From JAQWRV01 sp045564915 (GTDB lineage Bacteria > Pseudomonadota > Alphaproteobacteria > Rhodospirillales > Rhodospirillaceae): a stretch of 64,000 bases of DNA. A program made the position numbers and the translations under genes. Below the pieces are notes generated by a model. The model saw only the letters and a program-made list of their open reading frames with translations. It searched no databases and had not been told where the DNA came from. Below, piece after piece: positions 27,878 through 35,988 of the stretch (position 1 is the first letter of the stretch; each line of letters opens with the position of its first letter). The stretch spans positions 595,084-659,083 of the forward strand of contig JBJLGL010000001.1 of assembly GCA_045564915.1 (NCBI GenBank). The letters run 5' to 3'.

Positions 27878-28267
27878 ATGAAGTCCTTAATAGCAATCAC
27901 AGTTACTCTACTATCAACTGTTGCATTTTCTGGCACTCCCGCGCTCGCAAATGATGGGAAAGAACAGCAATGTATTCGTTTATCAGCTATTGACCAAACC
28001 CCAGTGATCGACAACAGAACGATCTTGGTTGAGATGAAGGGCAAGGGCAGCTTCAAACGCATTGATTTGCTAAACCGTTGTAGTGGCCTAAAAATAGAAG
28101 GTGGCTTTGGATACTCAACGTCAATCAACAAGCTATGCAAGCAAGACCGCCTCACGGTGCTACGCTCCGGGACACCCTGTATGATCGATAAGATCGTTGA
28201 CATCAGTGAAGAAGAAGCGGAAGCACTATTGGACCGCAAGTATGGCCGAACTGCCGAGCTTAATTAA
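27878..28267 (+). CDS. Small exported Cys-containing protein (DUF6491-like)
   Basis: A 129-residue protein with a clear signal peptide (cleavage near A-L-A-N-D, residue 25). The mature part has four Cys: Q-C-I-R, N-R-C-S-G-L, L-C-K-Q-D and P-C-M-I-D. This spacing, with V-I-D-N-R-T-I-L-V, resembles the DUF6491 family of small periplasmic proteins. The Cys could form two disulfides. The start is supported by GGAG 8 nt upstream. It is a single gene between divergent and convergent neighbours. Function unknown. Confidence 0.75.
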   Translation: MKSLIAITVTLLSTVAFSGTPALANDGKEQQCIRLSAIDQTPVIDNRTILVEMKGKGSFKRIDLLNRCSGLKIEGGFGYSTSINKLCKQDRLTVLRSGTPCMIDKIVDISEEEAEALLDRKYGRTAELN

Positions 28268-28301
28268 GTACTTTGCGCGCCCCTGTTTAACTCAACAAAA
28301 C

Positions 28302-29033
28302 TCAAGTCGCCGAAGGGCCTATGGTCAGATAGATTAGCGCTGAAACGTTACAAGTGAGCTGCCTACGGGGCATGCCAGGAGGCTCAAAGCAATAACAACC
28401 TTCGTCATAGGTTTGACCGTCTGAGCATTCGAGGGCCCCTTCAAGAACATAAATTTCTTCAAAGCGGGGTAAAGAGACGCCATCAACACCAGAGGACCAT
28501 CCAGGTTTAGTGCGCAGTAATACTGAGCCCTCTCCATTTTCCGGATCGATACTTAAGATGTAGCGCTCTGAATTCTGGAGTTCTTCCCAGTCCCCACTGC
28601 AAGGATCGGAGTGATAGACGACGGTACGCAGAGGGGGCTCATCACTGACATAGTAAGGCGAAAATTCCGCAGGCTCCTCAACAAAGTTAAAATCCAGCTC
28701 TTGGCCTATTCGTGACAGAAACCACGACTCCTCAGGGACCGAACTTTTAAAGCCATGCACCGTTTCAGGAGGATGAAAACAATAAGAATGTGGAGGAAGC
28801 CATACTTTACTATCAAATGACATACAGCCCTTGATAATAAGAAGTTCTTCTGTGGTGTGATGGTAGTGAGCTACTGCTGGAGGATTCATGCCATCTTCTG
28901 GCATCAACCGATTAAGCGCTGTACGCTCGCCGGTTGCTGGGTCGCGACTCAAGATCTTGGAATAGATACCAGGTGGCCCTGGCTTTACCCACTCCATAGC
29001 CTTAGTGTCAAGAAAAGGTACTGGCTCCCTCAT
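28302..29033 (-). CDS. Two-domain cupin protein A
   Basis: A 243-residue bicupin. Domain 1 carries the full metal motif: H-Y-H-H-T-T-E-E-L-L-I-I-K-G near 56-70, and the second motif P-P-E-T-V-H-G-F near 90. Domain 2 has the fold (F-E-E-I-Y-V-L-E-G and G-C-Y-C-F-E-P-P-G) but lacks the His pair, so probably binds no metal. It has no signal peptide and is cytoplasmic. It lies 15 nt after cupin B in the same direction, downstream of the amine oxidase. Reaction unknown; oxygenase, isomerase or sensor are all possible. Confidence 0.8.
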   Translation of the reverse strand: MREPVPFLDTKAMEWVKPGPPGIYSKILSRDPATGERTALNRLMPEDGMNPPAVAHYHHTTEELLIIKGCMSFDSKVWLPPHSYCFHPPETVHGFKSSVPEESWFLSRIGQELDFNFVEEPAEFSPYYVSDEPPLRTVVYHSDPCSGDWEELQNSERYILSIDPENGEGSVLLRTKPGWSSGVDGVSLPRFEEIYVLEGALECSDGQTYDEGCYCFEPPGMPRRQLTCNVSALIYLTIGPSAT

Positions 29034-29048
29034 GATCGCTTCCTTCTG

Positions 29049-29774
29049 TTAGACGAAGTTTATCGCCCAGCGGCCATCATGCCACTCAAGCACGGTAGCC
29101 CCCTTATTAGAGTGTTCATGATAGCCGTGCACACCGAATGCCTTATTATGTAAGTAACTGCCTGGGGCCATAAGGCGTGTATCATCAGGCCCTATATCAC
29201 CTTCAAGACAGAAGATTTCTTCGTGAACAGGGTGCCAATTGGGGCCTTTGCCTTCGAAACCGGCTGGTATGCGCAGGAGTCGCGTATCGGCGCCAGTCTC
29301 TGGGTCTTCCCACAGTACTCGGCGTTCAAAGCCGGGAATAGACTCACCATTAATAACCGGCTCTATGGGATCAATGTCGATAGCTCTGGACAAAAAGACC
29401 GGCTGAATATTTTCAGCTAGACCCTCTCTAGAGTCGAAGATTAACAATACTTCTGTATCCATATTGCACGTTAAAGCAGGTATGGCGGACCCAGACGGAA
29501 TAGCGAAGAAACCACCTTGGGTAAGCACGTTTTCTCCCAAGGTAAACGAACCTGATAGAATATACCCTTGTACAGTTGATTTAATCTTGTCCGTTCTGTC
29601 ACGGGTGTCGCCAGGCTTAAGACGCGCCACAGCACTGCGCACAGACCCGTCATCTAAAGTGCGTAGAACCCTTACTTCGCAATGAAACGGCCAAAGGGCA
29701 CTCATGATATGCCAAGGAATATCAGAGGACCGAAAGCAAACGGACAAATTATGCGATAGGGTTGGTTGAATCAT
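29049..29774 (-). CDS. Two-domain cupin protein B
   Basis: A 241-residue protein. The first cupin barrel lacks metal ligands. The second has N-W-H-P-V-H-E-E-I-F-C-L-E-G near residue 185 and G-Y-H-E-H near 218, a good metal site. This mirrors cupin A, where the first barrel is the metal-binding one, so the pair may have arisen by duplication or may form a complementary complex (inference). It is 18 nt downstream of the amine oxidase gene and 15 nt upstream of cupin A. The start is uncertain; a Met at residue 24 is an alternative. Confidence 0.75.
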   Translation of the reverse strand: MIQPTLSHNLSVCFRSSDIPWHIMSALWPFHCEVRVLRTLDDGSVRSAVARLKPGDTRDRTDKIKSTVQGYILSGSFTLGENVLTQGGFFAIPSGSAIPALTCNMDTEVLLIFDSREGLAENIQPVFLSRAIDIDPIEPVINGESIPGFERRVLWEDPETGADTRLLRIPAGFEGKGPNWHPVHEEIFCLEGDIGPDDTRLMAPGSYLHNKAFGVHGYHEHSNKGATVLEWHDGRWAINFV

Positions 29775-29792
29775 ATGAACAATTCTACCTAC

Positions 29793-31265
29793 TTATGATC
29801 TATCGAGGATTTCAAAAGCGGCGCGCTCTCCGGACTCCATCGCGGCTTCCATACCGTAATCAAGCCTACGAGTGTGTTCCCCAGCAAAGTGTAAACGGCC
29901 GTGTGGAATAATCATCTCATTAGCAAATTTAGTCACTTGGCCCGGCGCAAACATCGGACTACATCCCCGCTGCAGAGGTTCATTACCCCAGGAATGATAC
30001 CTTATAATTTCAACCTGTCCTTTAGAAGACGGGCGCAGGCGTTCTAGTTCTTGTATTAGATATTTAGAGGCAGCTTCAGGTGAACGTGCAGCAACTTGGT
30101 ATCCAGCCTGGCCCGTTACAACAAACATACCGCGATGCTCTCCTTCTCCAGAATGATTATTCATAACCCAAAACATGCGTATCGGCCCGTCGGAATTTAA
30201 GGATGGTTCGAATCCATCCTCCTGCCAGAACGGTTCTTTGATGCGACAGAAGGCACGTGTGGTCTCCGCATAGTTTAACTTTTGAATAGCCTCATGCTGC
30301 GGCGGCCTTGGCCAAATAGAAACCGCCCGAAGCACAGTGAATGGAACGGCAGAAATTACGAACCGAGCACGATAGCGACCGCCATCAAGAACGCGCACAT
30401 CAACAGCATCTTTCTCAACGTCAATGGCAACGACCTGTTGGTTTCTTCGAACGCTTTCTCCAATCTGGGCGGCCATAGCGCGGGGCAACATCTCTGTACC
30501 GCCTAATATATTCTTAGGCCAAAACTCGATTGGCTTCCCCTCCGCGTCCAAGGGCCCAACGAATTGGGCTTCCAAAGCGCCCCGGGTGCGCTCCTGAAAA
30601 TAGCGCAGTGCTGATACACTATGAAGGTCCAGTCCGAGTCCAGAAACGGCCATAAATCGAATACCTGGTTCTGAGACACCATGCCGTTTCAGCAAATCAT
30701 AGACTGAAACGTCGTAATCTGAGAAACGCGGGCTGAGCCAATCGTCTAACTCTTTCAGAGGGTTGAGCTTTGCCAACATCGTCGATCCAAACGCTATTGC
30801 AGGCACCTCGCGGTCTTTACCAACCAGTGGGTTGGCACTAGATATTGACCAATCCTCGGCCCTTAGGTGCACCCCGTTCATATGTAAGGAAAAGGGAAGG
30901 ACAGTTCGGTCCTGATCAATTAATTGTAGTCCTAGGCGGTTTGCTGCATCCAGCACCCGTGCATACGAGCCACTAACTTGAGAGGCTCCCAATTCTATGG
31001 GTACCTCCCCAATATTAGTCTCCCAGGTTTCTTTGGCTGACCAGACGCGTCCGCCTATACGGCGGCTCCCTTCGAGAACCACTACATTGAAGCCAGACTC
31101 TGACAGAATACTAGCGGTATTAAGACCGGATAGGCCCGCACCGATAACAATAACATCAGCGGTTTCTTGGGCTCTCACGCGGCGACTATGAATGAAGGGC
31201 CCAAGGGCCGCAAGCGACGAGATACCTGTGTTAAAAGTCCGTCTACTAACCGTTCTGCGTTTCAT
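29793..31265 (-). CDS. Tat-exported flavin monoamine oxidase family protein
   Basis: A 490-residue FAD amine oxidase. A twin-arginine signal (S-R-R-T-F-N-T-G near 8) and short hydrophobic core precede the FAD-binding V-I-G-A-G-L-S-G-L at about 40 and G-G-R-V-W near 68. The C-terminal FAD motif is F-A-G-E-H-T followed by M-E-A-A-M-E-S-G-E-R-A-A. Such enzymes oxidise primary or secondary amines to imines, giving peroxide. The Tat signal suggests the holo-enzyme works in the periplasm. It heads an operon with the two cupins. A paralogue lies at 43247-44692. Confidence 0.88.
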   Translation of the reverse strand: MKRRTVSRRTFNTGISSLAALGPFIHSRRVRAQETADVIVIGAGLSGLNTASILSESGFNVVVLEGSRRIGGRVWSAKETWETNIGEVPIELGASQVSGSYARVLDAANRLGLQLIDQDRTVLPFSLHMNGVHLRAEDWSISSANPLVGKDREVPAIAFGSTMLAKLNPLKELDDWLSPRFSDYDVSVYDLLKRHGVSEPGIRFMAVSGLGLDLHSVSALRYFQERTRGALEAQFVGPLDAEGKPIEFWPKNILGGTEMLPRAMAAQIGESVRRNQQVVAIDVEKDAVDVRVLDGGRYRARFVISAVPFTVLRAVSIWPRPPQHEAIQKLNYAETTRAFCRIKEPFWQEDGFEPSLNSDGPIRMFWVMNNHSGEGEHRGMFVVTGQAGYQVAARSPEAASKYLIQELERLRPSSKGQVEIIRYHSWGNEPLQRGCSPMFAPGQVTKFANEMIIPHGRLHFAGEHTRRLDYGMEAAMESGERAAFEILDRS

Positions 31266-31746
31266 TTCTAAGACCCGCCCTTCGTAATATTGAACTTATT
31301 TGCTCCAATTCTAGGCTAACACACGCTTGGAGCTTCAATAATATCTTGAGGATAGCGCAATCTTCTTCAGTCAGCCAAAAATACTTAGTGATCAATTTTC
31401 GGTAATGGTTAATAGAGAGAAAAATTCTAACCATAAGCAATTATGATAATGGCTTTGCCACAAGAATGTTTCGACATGGGACTCACGCGCGATGTTATAG
31501 CTGAGATCGTAGCCTTTTTCTTTAAGAGTCTATACTCCGTCACCGTGAGACAAAACTACAGCCGAAAGATACAGCTTTATGTCAACTAGTGGTTGTTAGT
31601 CGACATTAGATTGCTAGCGCCTTAACAGCCGGCACAAATAGCTATGGCTCTGCTTATGAAAGCAGAGCCATAGTAGCTTGTTTTCTAGAAAAAGCCGCAC
31701 ATCCGGTTTGAACACTGGCCTCTTTAGAAAAAGGATAGCCTACGAT
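31266..31746. other. Intergenic region with a strong hairpin
   Basis: This 481-bp gap holds the stem-loop described separately and the upstream region of the amine oxidase gene. I found no ORF with a credible ribosome site and no clear promoter. Confidence 0.5.
31642..31673 (-). terminator. Perfect 14-bp stem-loop downstream of cupin C
   Basis: CTATGGCTCTGCTT and its exact complement are separated by a 4-nt loop (ATGA). It lies 74 nt after the stop of the cupin C gene on the minus strand and is followed there by the short T-rich TATTTGTG. On the plus strand TAGCTTGTTTTC follows. It is most likely the terminator of the cupin C transcript and could work in both directions. Confidence 0.6.
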
Positions 31747-32685
31747 CTAGGGCCAGTGAGATCCGTCAGGTTGAATCACTTGGGCCGGACCAGACTTCAT
31801 GGGATCCACGTGGTCATGTGGGTTTTCGAAGTCATGGGGTACGTGATTGTGATCTTGTGTAAGAATCCACTTGTACATGGCCGGACGCTGACGCGCCAAA
31901 CGGGAGGCGGCACGCTCGGCATTCTCTTGCGGTGACGAGTACGGATCATGGTGGAAGTGGTTATGCAAATCACCATCGGTGCGGCCAATAGCTAAGATGC
32001 CATGCTCTGACGCAAAGCAGCCGTGGTTAATGTATGCTGGGCGCCAGAAGTAGCCCCCGGTAGGTAGATTCCCAAACTGCATCATCCAGGATGTGCCCCA
32101 GATGTGGTATGCCTCTTCGGCACAATCATGATAACTAATATTGTCCTGCCAAAACCCGGGAACCATGCAATACAAGAACGTCATACCGTGGGTTTTCTCA
32201 TCATAGTGCAGCATCTTTAGCAAACAACCCGGAGCCGTTGCTGGAAACAATGCATTATTCGACCAATCCAGACCATCATAAGAACTTACGCTGGCAAAGT
32301 GCTTTTCGTCACAGTCATCGTGGTTAACGTCGGACTCTTCAAAGCTCGGTGGGCCATAGTTATAGAAGATCAAGCATAGCGCGCCCGTTTCCGTAGAAAT
32401 TTTTGGCATAGCCTTGCCCGCTGGAATGAAAAAGTAGTGGCCCTTTCCACAGACCTGGTCTCCAACCTTAAGTGACCCTTCCTGGATAAAGAGCTCCATT
32501 TCGTTATAACAGAACCCAGGCTGTGATTTGTAACCTGCATCGTATTGAACAGTCATGGTCACAGACCCATTGTCCGTGTCCATACTCAGGGTCTTGTATT
32601 GCGAGCCACTAGGCATACCCTTCATTGTCATTTTCTTAAAGCCGACATCACGGTCAACAAATGGTTCAATATGTGGGCGGGGCAT
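31747..32685 (-). CDS. Cupin-like protein C with His-rich tail
   Basis: A 312-residue cytoplasmic protein built from two beta-barrel halves. Half 1 has E-M-E-L-F-I-Q-E-G and G-H-Y-F-F-I-P-A-G-K-A; half 2 has H-D-C-A-E-E-A-Y-H-I-W-G and W-R-P-A-Y-I-N-H-G. These match the two cupin motifs with partly changed ligands. The C-terminus is rich in His, Asp and Asn (D-H-N-H-V-P-H-D and P-H-D-H-V-D-P). Eleven residues near 226 (H-N-H-F-H-H) add further metal-binding potential. It is preceded by the small protein gene at 32763-33041. The substrate is unknown. Confidence 0.65.
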   Translation of the reverse strand: MPRPHIEPFVDRDVGFKKMTMKGMPSGSQYKTLSMDTDNGSVTMTVQYDAGYKSQPGFCYNEMELFIQEGSLKVGDQVCGKGHYFFIPAGKAMPKISTETGALCLIFYNYGPPSFEESDVNHDDCDEKHFASVSSYDGLDWSNNALFPATAPGCLLKMLHYDEKTHGMTFLYCMVPGFWQDNISYHDCAEEAYHIWGTSWMMQFGNLPTGGYFWRPAYINHGCFASEHGILAIGRTDGDLHNHFHHDPYSSPQENAERAASRLARQRPAMYKWILTQDHNHVPHDFENPHDHVDPMKSGPAQVIQPDGSHWP

Positions 32686-32762
32686 TATGCATCTCCTCTA
32701 GATTAGGCGCGGCATCCGGTTTGATTCGAGGCGCCAAAACATTAATGAATTTAATTCTTGGC

Positions 32763-33041
32763 CTAATAAATCACCTGTAAAGGCCGGCCATCTCGGGGTC
32801 GTATTTCCTCCTTGGGAATGATGCGCTTATTCTCCGCATGCCAATGGAAGCCTCGAGTCTGAACCCGGTGCAGAAAATCAGCTACCCACTGCTCCCGTTC
32901 CTTTGTCAAAGCTTCCATTTCCTTGACTATTGTCTCATAGCGGGCAATTTGTTCTTTTAGTTCTTCGTCGCACCACGCCTTTTCATCTGCCGTCATTTCT
33001 GGCCGAAGATTGCCTCTACCGATTTGACTTCCAACTGTCAC
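32763..33041 (-). CDS. Small charged helical protein, unknown function
   Basis: A 92-residue protein with a GTG start backed by a strong ribosome site (AAGGAG, 7 nt spacing). The middle (about 25-60) is a likely amphipathic helix or short coiled coil rich in Glu and Lys, followed by F-H-W-H-A-E-N-K-R. No signal peptide or known domain is recognised. It lies 77 nt upstream of cupin C on the same strand and 74 nt after the transporter gene, so it probably belongs to the cupin C unit. Confidence 0.65.
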   Translation of the reverse strand: MTVGSQIGRGNLRPEMTADEKAWCDEELKEQIARYETIVKEMEALTKEREQWVADFLHRVQTRGFHWHAENKRIIPKEEIRPRDGRPLQVIY

Positions 33042-33115
33042 AATGTCTCTCCTTCTATTTCTAATATCCTTTATAGCAAGAAAAACGGTCCTGAGTACCG
33101 CTTAACCTACTTTCT

Positions 33116-33856
33116 TCACACACCCAAGAACACTATTACACTACCAGACAACGCAACGGCTCCACCCGCGAAAGCATCGCCAAACCGGGCCAAGGGACGT
33201 ATGGTAACTTTTTTTAATCCAGCCAAGCCCAGATATACAACAATTACCATTGTCGCCAATGTCGTCACTCCAAAAATCGTAGACACGACAATCACACCTC
33301 CCACACCGGCAAGACCGCCGGACTCGGCCGCTGGATAAATTAGAATCGGAATTAATGGTTCGCATGGACCCAATACAAACACAATGAACAACGCCCATGG
33401 AGTTAAGCCAAGCCGGGCCCCGGGTGCTTTGAGCTTTGCGTCGTGAACGTGCGCGTGGGCTTCATGATGCGAATGGCTATGTGAATGAAAAACACCGTTG
33501 CCGTGCCAATGAGAGTGCTCATGTGGGCGGTCTTTGTAAGCCTTCTTAAGCCCCCAAGCTAAATAGGTCAGTCCAAAGGCAATCAGCGCCCAGGCTGCCC
33601 AATTGCCTCGAAGACCTTCAAATCCTTCTACGCTGCTGACAGAGACAGTAAACATAAGACCAGCAATGCCAACAGCGATGGAACTCGCCACATGCCCTAG
33701 ACCACAGAGAGCGGTGACCCCGATTGCTCTCTTAATAGACCACCCGCGCACTCTAGCCATAACAATGAAAGGTACGTAGTGATCTGGCCCGAGCAAGGTA
33801 TGAACTAAACCAATTAAAGCGGCCGTAGAGGCCAAAACGAAGAGTTCTGGTATCAA
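33116..33856 (-). CDS. NicO/HupE-like metal transporter with His-rich loop
   Basis: A 246-residue protein with about six helices. The first has L-L-G-P-D-H-Y-V-P, recalling the H-x4-D-H metal-path motif of NiCoT/NicO proteins. The central cytoplasmic loop (about 115-145) is very His-rich (P-H-E-H-S-H-W-H, H-S-H-S-H-S-H-H, H-A-H-V-H-D), as in RcnA-type exporters and other Ni/Co carriers. It would move nickel, cobalt or zinc across the inner membrane. It is upstream of the small protein and cupin C on the same strand, which may link metal supply to the cupins (inference). Confidence 0.75.
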   Translation of the reverse strand: MIPELFVLASTAALIGLVHTLLGPDHYVPFIVMARVRGWSIKRAIGVTALCGLGHVASSIAVGIAGLMFTVSVSSVEGFEGLRGNWAAWALIAFGLTYLAWGLKKAYKDRPHEHSHWHGNGVFHSHSHSHHEAHAHVHDAKLKAPGARLGLTPWALFIVFVLGPCEPLIPILIYPAAESGGLAGVGGVIVVSTIFGVTTLATMVIVVYLGLAGLKKVTIRPLARFGDAFAGGAVALSGSVIVFLGV

Positions 33857-33987
33857 AAAACATCCCCAAAAATCATATATTATTATTTCGACAGGTAACG
33901 GGATTCTAGGTGTGAGGCAAGAATAACCGACAAAGTTAATAGGATAAATTTCTCTATTCTCAAATCGATTGGGTCTTTAGCCGAACA

Positions 33988-34992
33988 CTATGAGTCTAGA
34001 TCCCCGCCAACCCGAATGACCGCCCTTCCTCTGATCTGACGACATTCGAGACGGTGATGAATATTAGCCACATCGTCTAATTCAACCTCTTCAGAAATAG
34101 GCACACGCCAAAGACCGGTAGCCACATTTTCTATAATAGTACGATCGGTTTCACTTCCGGGCGGATCTTCTATAGGTGCCAGATTCATACCTACCACACT
34201 GATATTCTTAAAGATCAGTGTCGAGACTGCGATTGGCTCGGGCATTGCTCCTGCTGTAGCACCAATATAAACAAGGCGCCCCTTAGGCGCGAGTAGATCA
34301 ATATTGTACGCTGCATTCGGCCCGCCGTTCCCGTCTATAATCACATCAAAAAGCCTGCCGTTAGTCGCTGCTCTAACTGTCTCTGCCCAGCCATCAACAG
34401 TATAGTCAAAGACAGCATCAGCACCGTACTCTTTTGAGTAAGCTACTTTATGTGAACCACCTGCTAACCCGACAACACTACAACCATCGCTCTTTGCAAT
34501 CTGTGCTGCCATTATGCCTATGGGCCCGGCAGCGGAATGCAGTAGACAGTTCTCGCCTTCTTGCAATCTACCAGCTTGGTATAAAGCGTGCCAGGCAGTA
34601 AACGAACAGCCCCGATAAACACAACCAGTTCTGAGGTCAATTCGATCATCTAGCTTCAACAACATGGAAGCATCGCTGCAGATAGAATAGTCGGCATAAG
34701 CGCCGAAATTAGAGCGCGATATAACCCTTTTCCCTAGCAAAGTATCTTCGACACCATCGCCCACAGCATCAACAATCCCGGTATGTTCGAGGCCAGGTGT
34801 AAAAGGAAAAGTTATCGGCATAAAATCTATCTTCCCGGAGCGCGCCATTGCGTCGAATGGATTCATCCCCACGTAGGCAACTTTAATCCGGGCTTGCCCG
34901 GGGCCTGGAATAGGTACGGGTATATTACACATCTCCATCGCTTCGGGTGCACCGAAAGCTTGCATCTGGATCGCACGCATCATTTGACTCAT
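33988..34992 (-). CDS. MDR-type NAD(P)-dependent oxidoreductase (quinone-oxidoreductase-like)
   Basis: A 334-residue medium-chain dehydrogenase/reductase. The N-terminal GroES-like half has V-A-Y-V-G-M-N-P-F-D and T-P-G-L-E-H-T-G-I-V. The Rossmann half has L-L-H-S-A-A-G-P-I-G near 150 and G-A-D-A-V-F-D-Y near 190. Zinc-binding Cys and His are not evident, as in zinc-free quinone oxidoreductases and enoyl reductases. It lies 10 nt after the VOC gene stop and closes the MFS-VOC-MDR operon. The substrate is unknown. Confidence 0.85.
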   Translation of the reverse strand: MSQMMRAIQMQAFGAPEAMEMCNIPVPIPGPGQARIKVAYVGMNPFDAMARSGKIDFMPITFPFTPGLEHTGIVDAVGDGVEDTLLGKRVISRSNFGAYADYSICSDASMLLKLDDRIDLRTGCVYRGCSFTAWHALYQAGRLQEGENCLLHSAAGPIGIMAAQIAKSDGCSVVGLAGGSHKVAYSKEYGADAVFDYTVDGWAETVRAATNGRLFDVIIDGNGGPNAAYNIDLLAPKGRLVYIGATAGAMPEPIAVSTLIFKNISVVGMNLAPIEDPPGSETDRTIIENVATGLWRVPISEEVELDDVANIHHRLECRQIRGRAVIRVGGDLDS

Positions 34993-35002
34993 ATGTCTTC
35001 TT

Positions 35003-35983
35003 TCACGCCGGATCTTCTTCGATCAATTCCATCAGAGCGCCCGAACCAGGATTTCGTACTATGGCGGCTGTCCTAAGGCCCACGCCAGGAAGAGTAATGT
35101 CAACTGGCATAGAATAGAGTTCTGCGCCAATTCCCTCTGAGATCTGCAAAGCAGCTTCTAAGTCGGGGACTAAGAAGCTCTGCGCTAGATAGCCAATGTT
35201 TGGTGCTTCTGCGAGATCAACTTTGTTCGGTACTTCGTAATTAAGTGGATGTGATAATACAATTTTGCCAAATGGGTGACTGCTTGTCATAAAGGTCGCG
35301 CGCGTCTTCGCCCCAACGGGTCTATCAAGAAATTGATTTGTTTCGGGTTTATCGAGCACATCATCAATCATCACAGACAATCCTAATACATGTTGGTAAA
35401 AGGATAATGCCTTGTCATAATCAACAATTGAGTGTGATGTGGTAGCAACCGGCGTGAAACCATTTCGGGTTCTGCCTTCCTCTTCGACCTCCTTGCGTAA
35501 CCTGCCTATCACCGTGCTTGCATCTCCGGTCAGCTCAACTAAGTTTATGGCTAGACCGTCGGGGCCATCGAACAGCACTTCTACTGGTTGGCCAGCCGCA
35601 GCGCTAACTTCATAGCCTACCGGCTCTGACCAAAACGTAAACCCTTTAGCTTTCAGAGTCTTGGTCGCCATCAGAATATCATCAACGTAGAAGTTCAGGT
35701 TCCATAAACCTCGGTATGTCCGGTCCCCATCTTGCGGAATTGTCTTCCGGTCCTTAGCATCAAATTCAATGGCCAAAATACGCCCTACTTTTGAGTCCTC
35801 TACCGAAAACAACATAGCTTCTGCTTCAGATCCTTCGGGCAAAGCCCAATGACTCTCGAACGCATGACCGCCAAGGCTCTGGCGGATACAAACGTCCATA
35901 CCGATTAAGTCTCCATAGAAGGCTTTTGCTATCTTTAGAGACGATACGCTTAGAATGGCAATACTTAGAGGGCTTTGTCTCAT
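35003..35983 (-). CDS. Two-domain VOC (glyoxalase/dioxygenase-like) protein
   Basis: A 326-residue protein with two vicinal-oxygen-chelate modules. The first (about 5-155) has A-F-Y-G-D-L-I-G-M near 22. The second (about 175-325) has S-F-Y-Q-H-V-L-G-L, preceded by T-S-H-S-I-V-D-Y-D, and ends G-A-L-M-E-L-I-E-E-D. Such proteins bind metals through His and Glu at the pocket and act as lyases, isomerases or ring-cleaving dioxygenases. It lies between the MFS carrier (5-nt gap) and the dehydrogenase, consistent with uptake followed by two enzyme steps. The reaction is not assigned. Confidence 0.8.
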   Translation of the reverse strand: MRQSPLSIAILSVSSLKIAKAFYGDLIGMDVCIRQSLGGHAFESHWALPEGSEAEAMLFSVEDSKVGRILAIEFDAKDRKTIPQDGDRTYRGLWNLNFYVDDILMATKTLKAKGFTFWSEPVGYEVSAAAGQPVEVLFDGPDGLAINLVELTGDASTVIGRLRKEVEEEGRTRNGFTPVATTSHSIVDYDKALSFYQHVLGLSVMIDDVLDKPETNQFLDRPVGAKTRATFMTSSHPFGKIVLSHPLNYEVPNKVDLAEAPNIGYLAQSFLVPDLEAALQISEGIGAELYSMPVDITLPGVGLRTAAIVRNPGSGALMELIEEDPA

Positions 35984-35988
35984 CAGGC

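Noticed and set aside
27841..28239. 132-codon minus ORF over the small Cys protein
   Set aside because: The opposite strand has a signal peptide, four Cys and a GGAG site, so that strand is the real gene.
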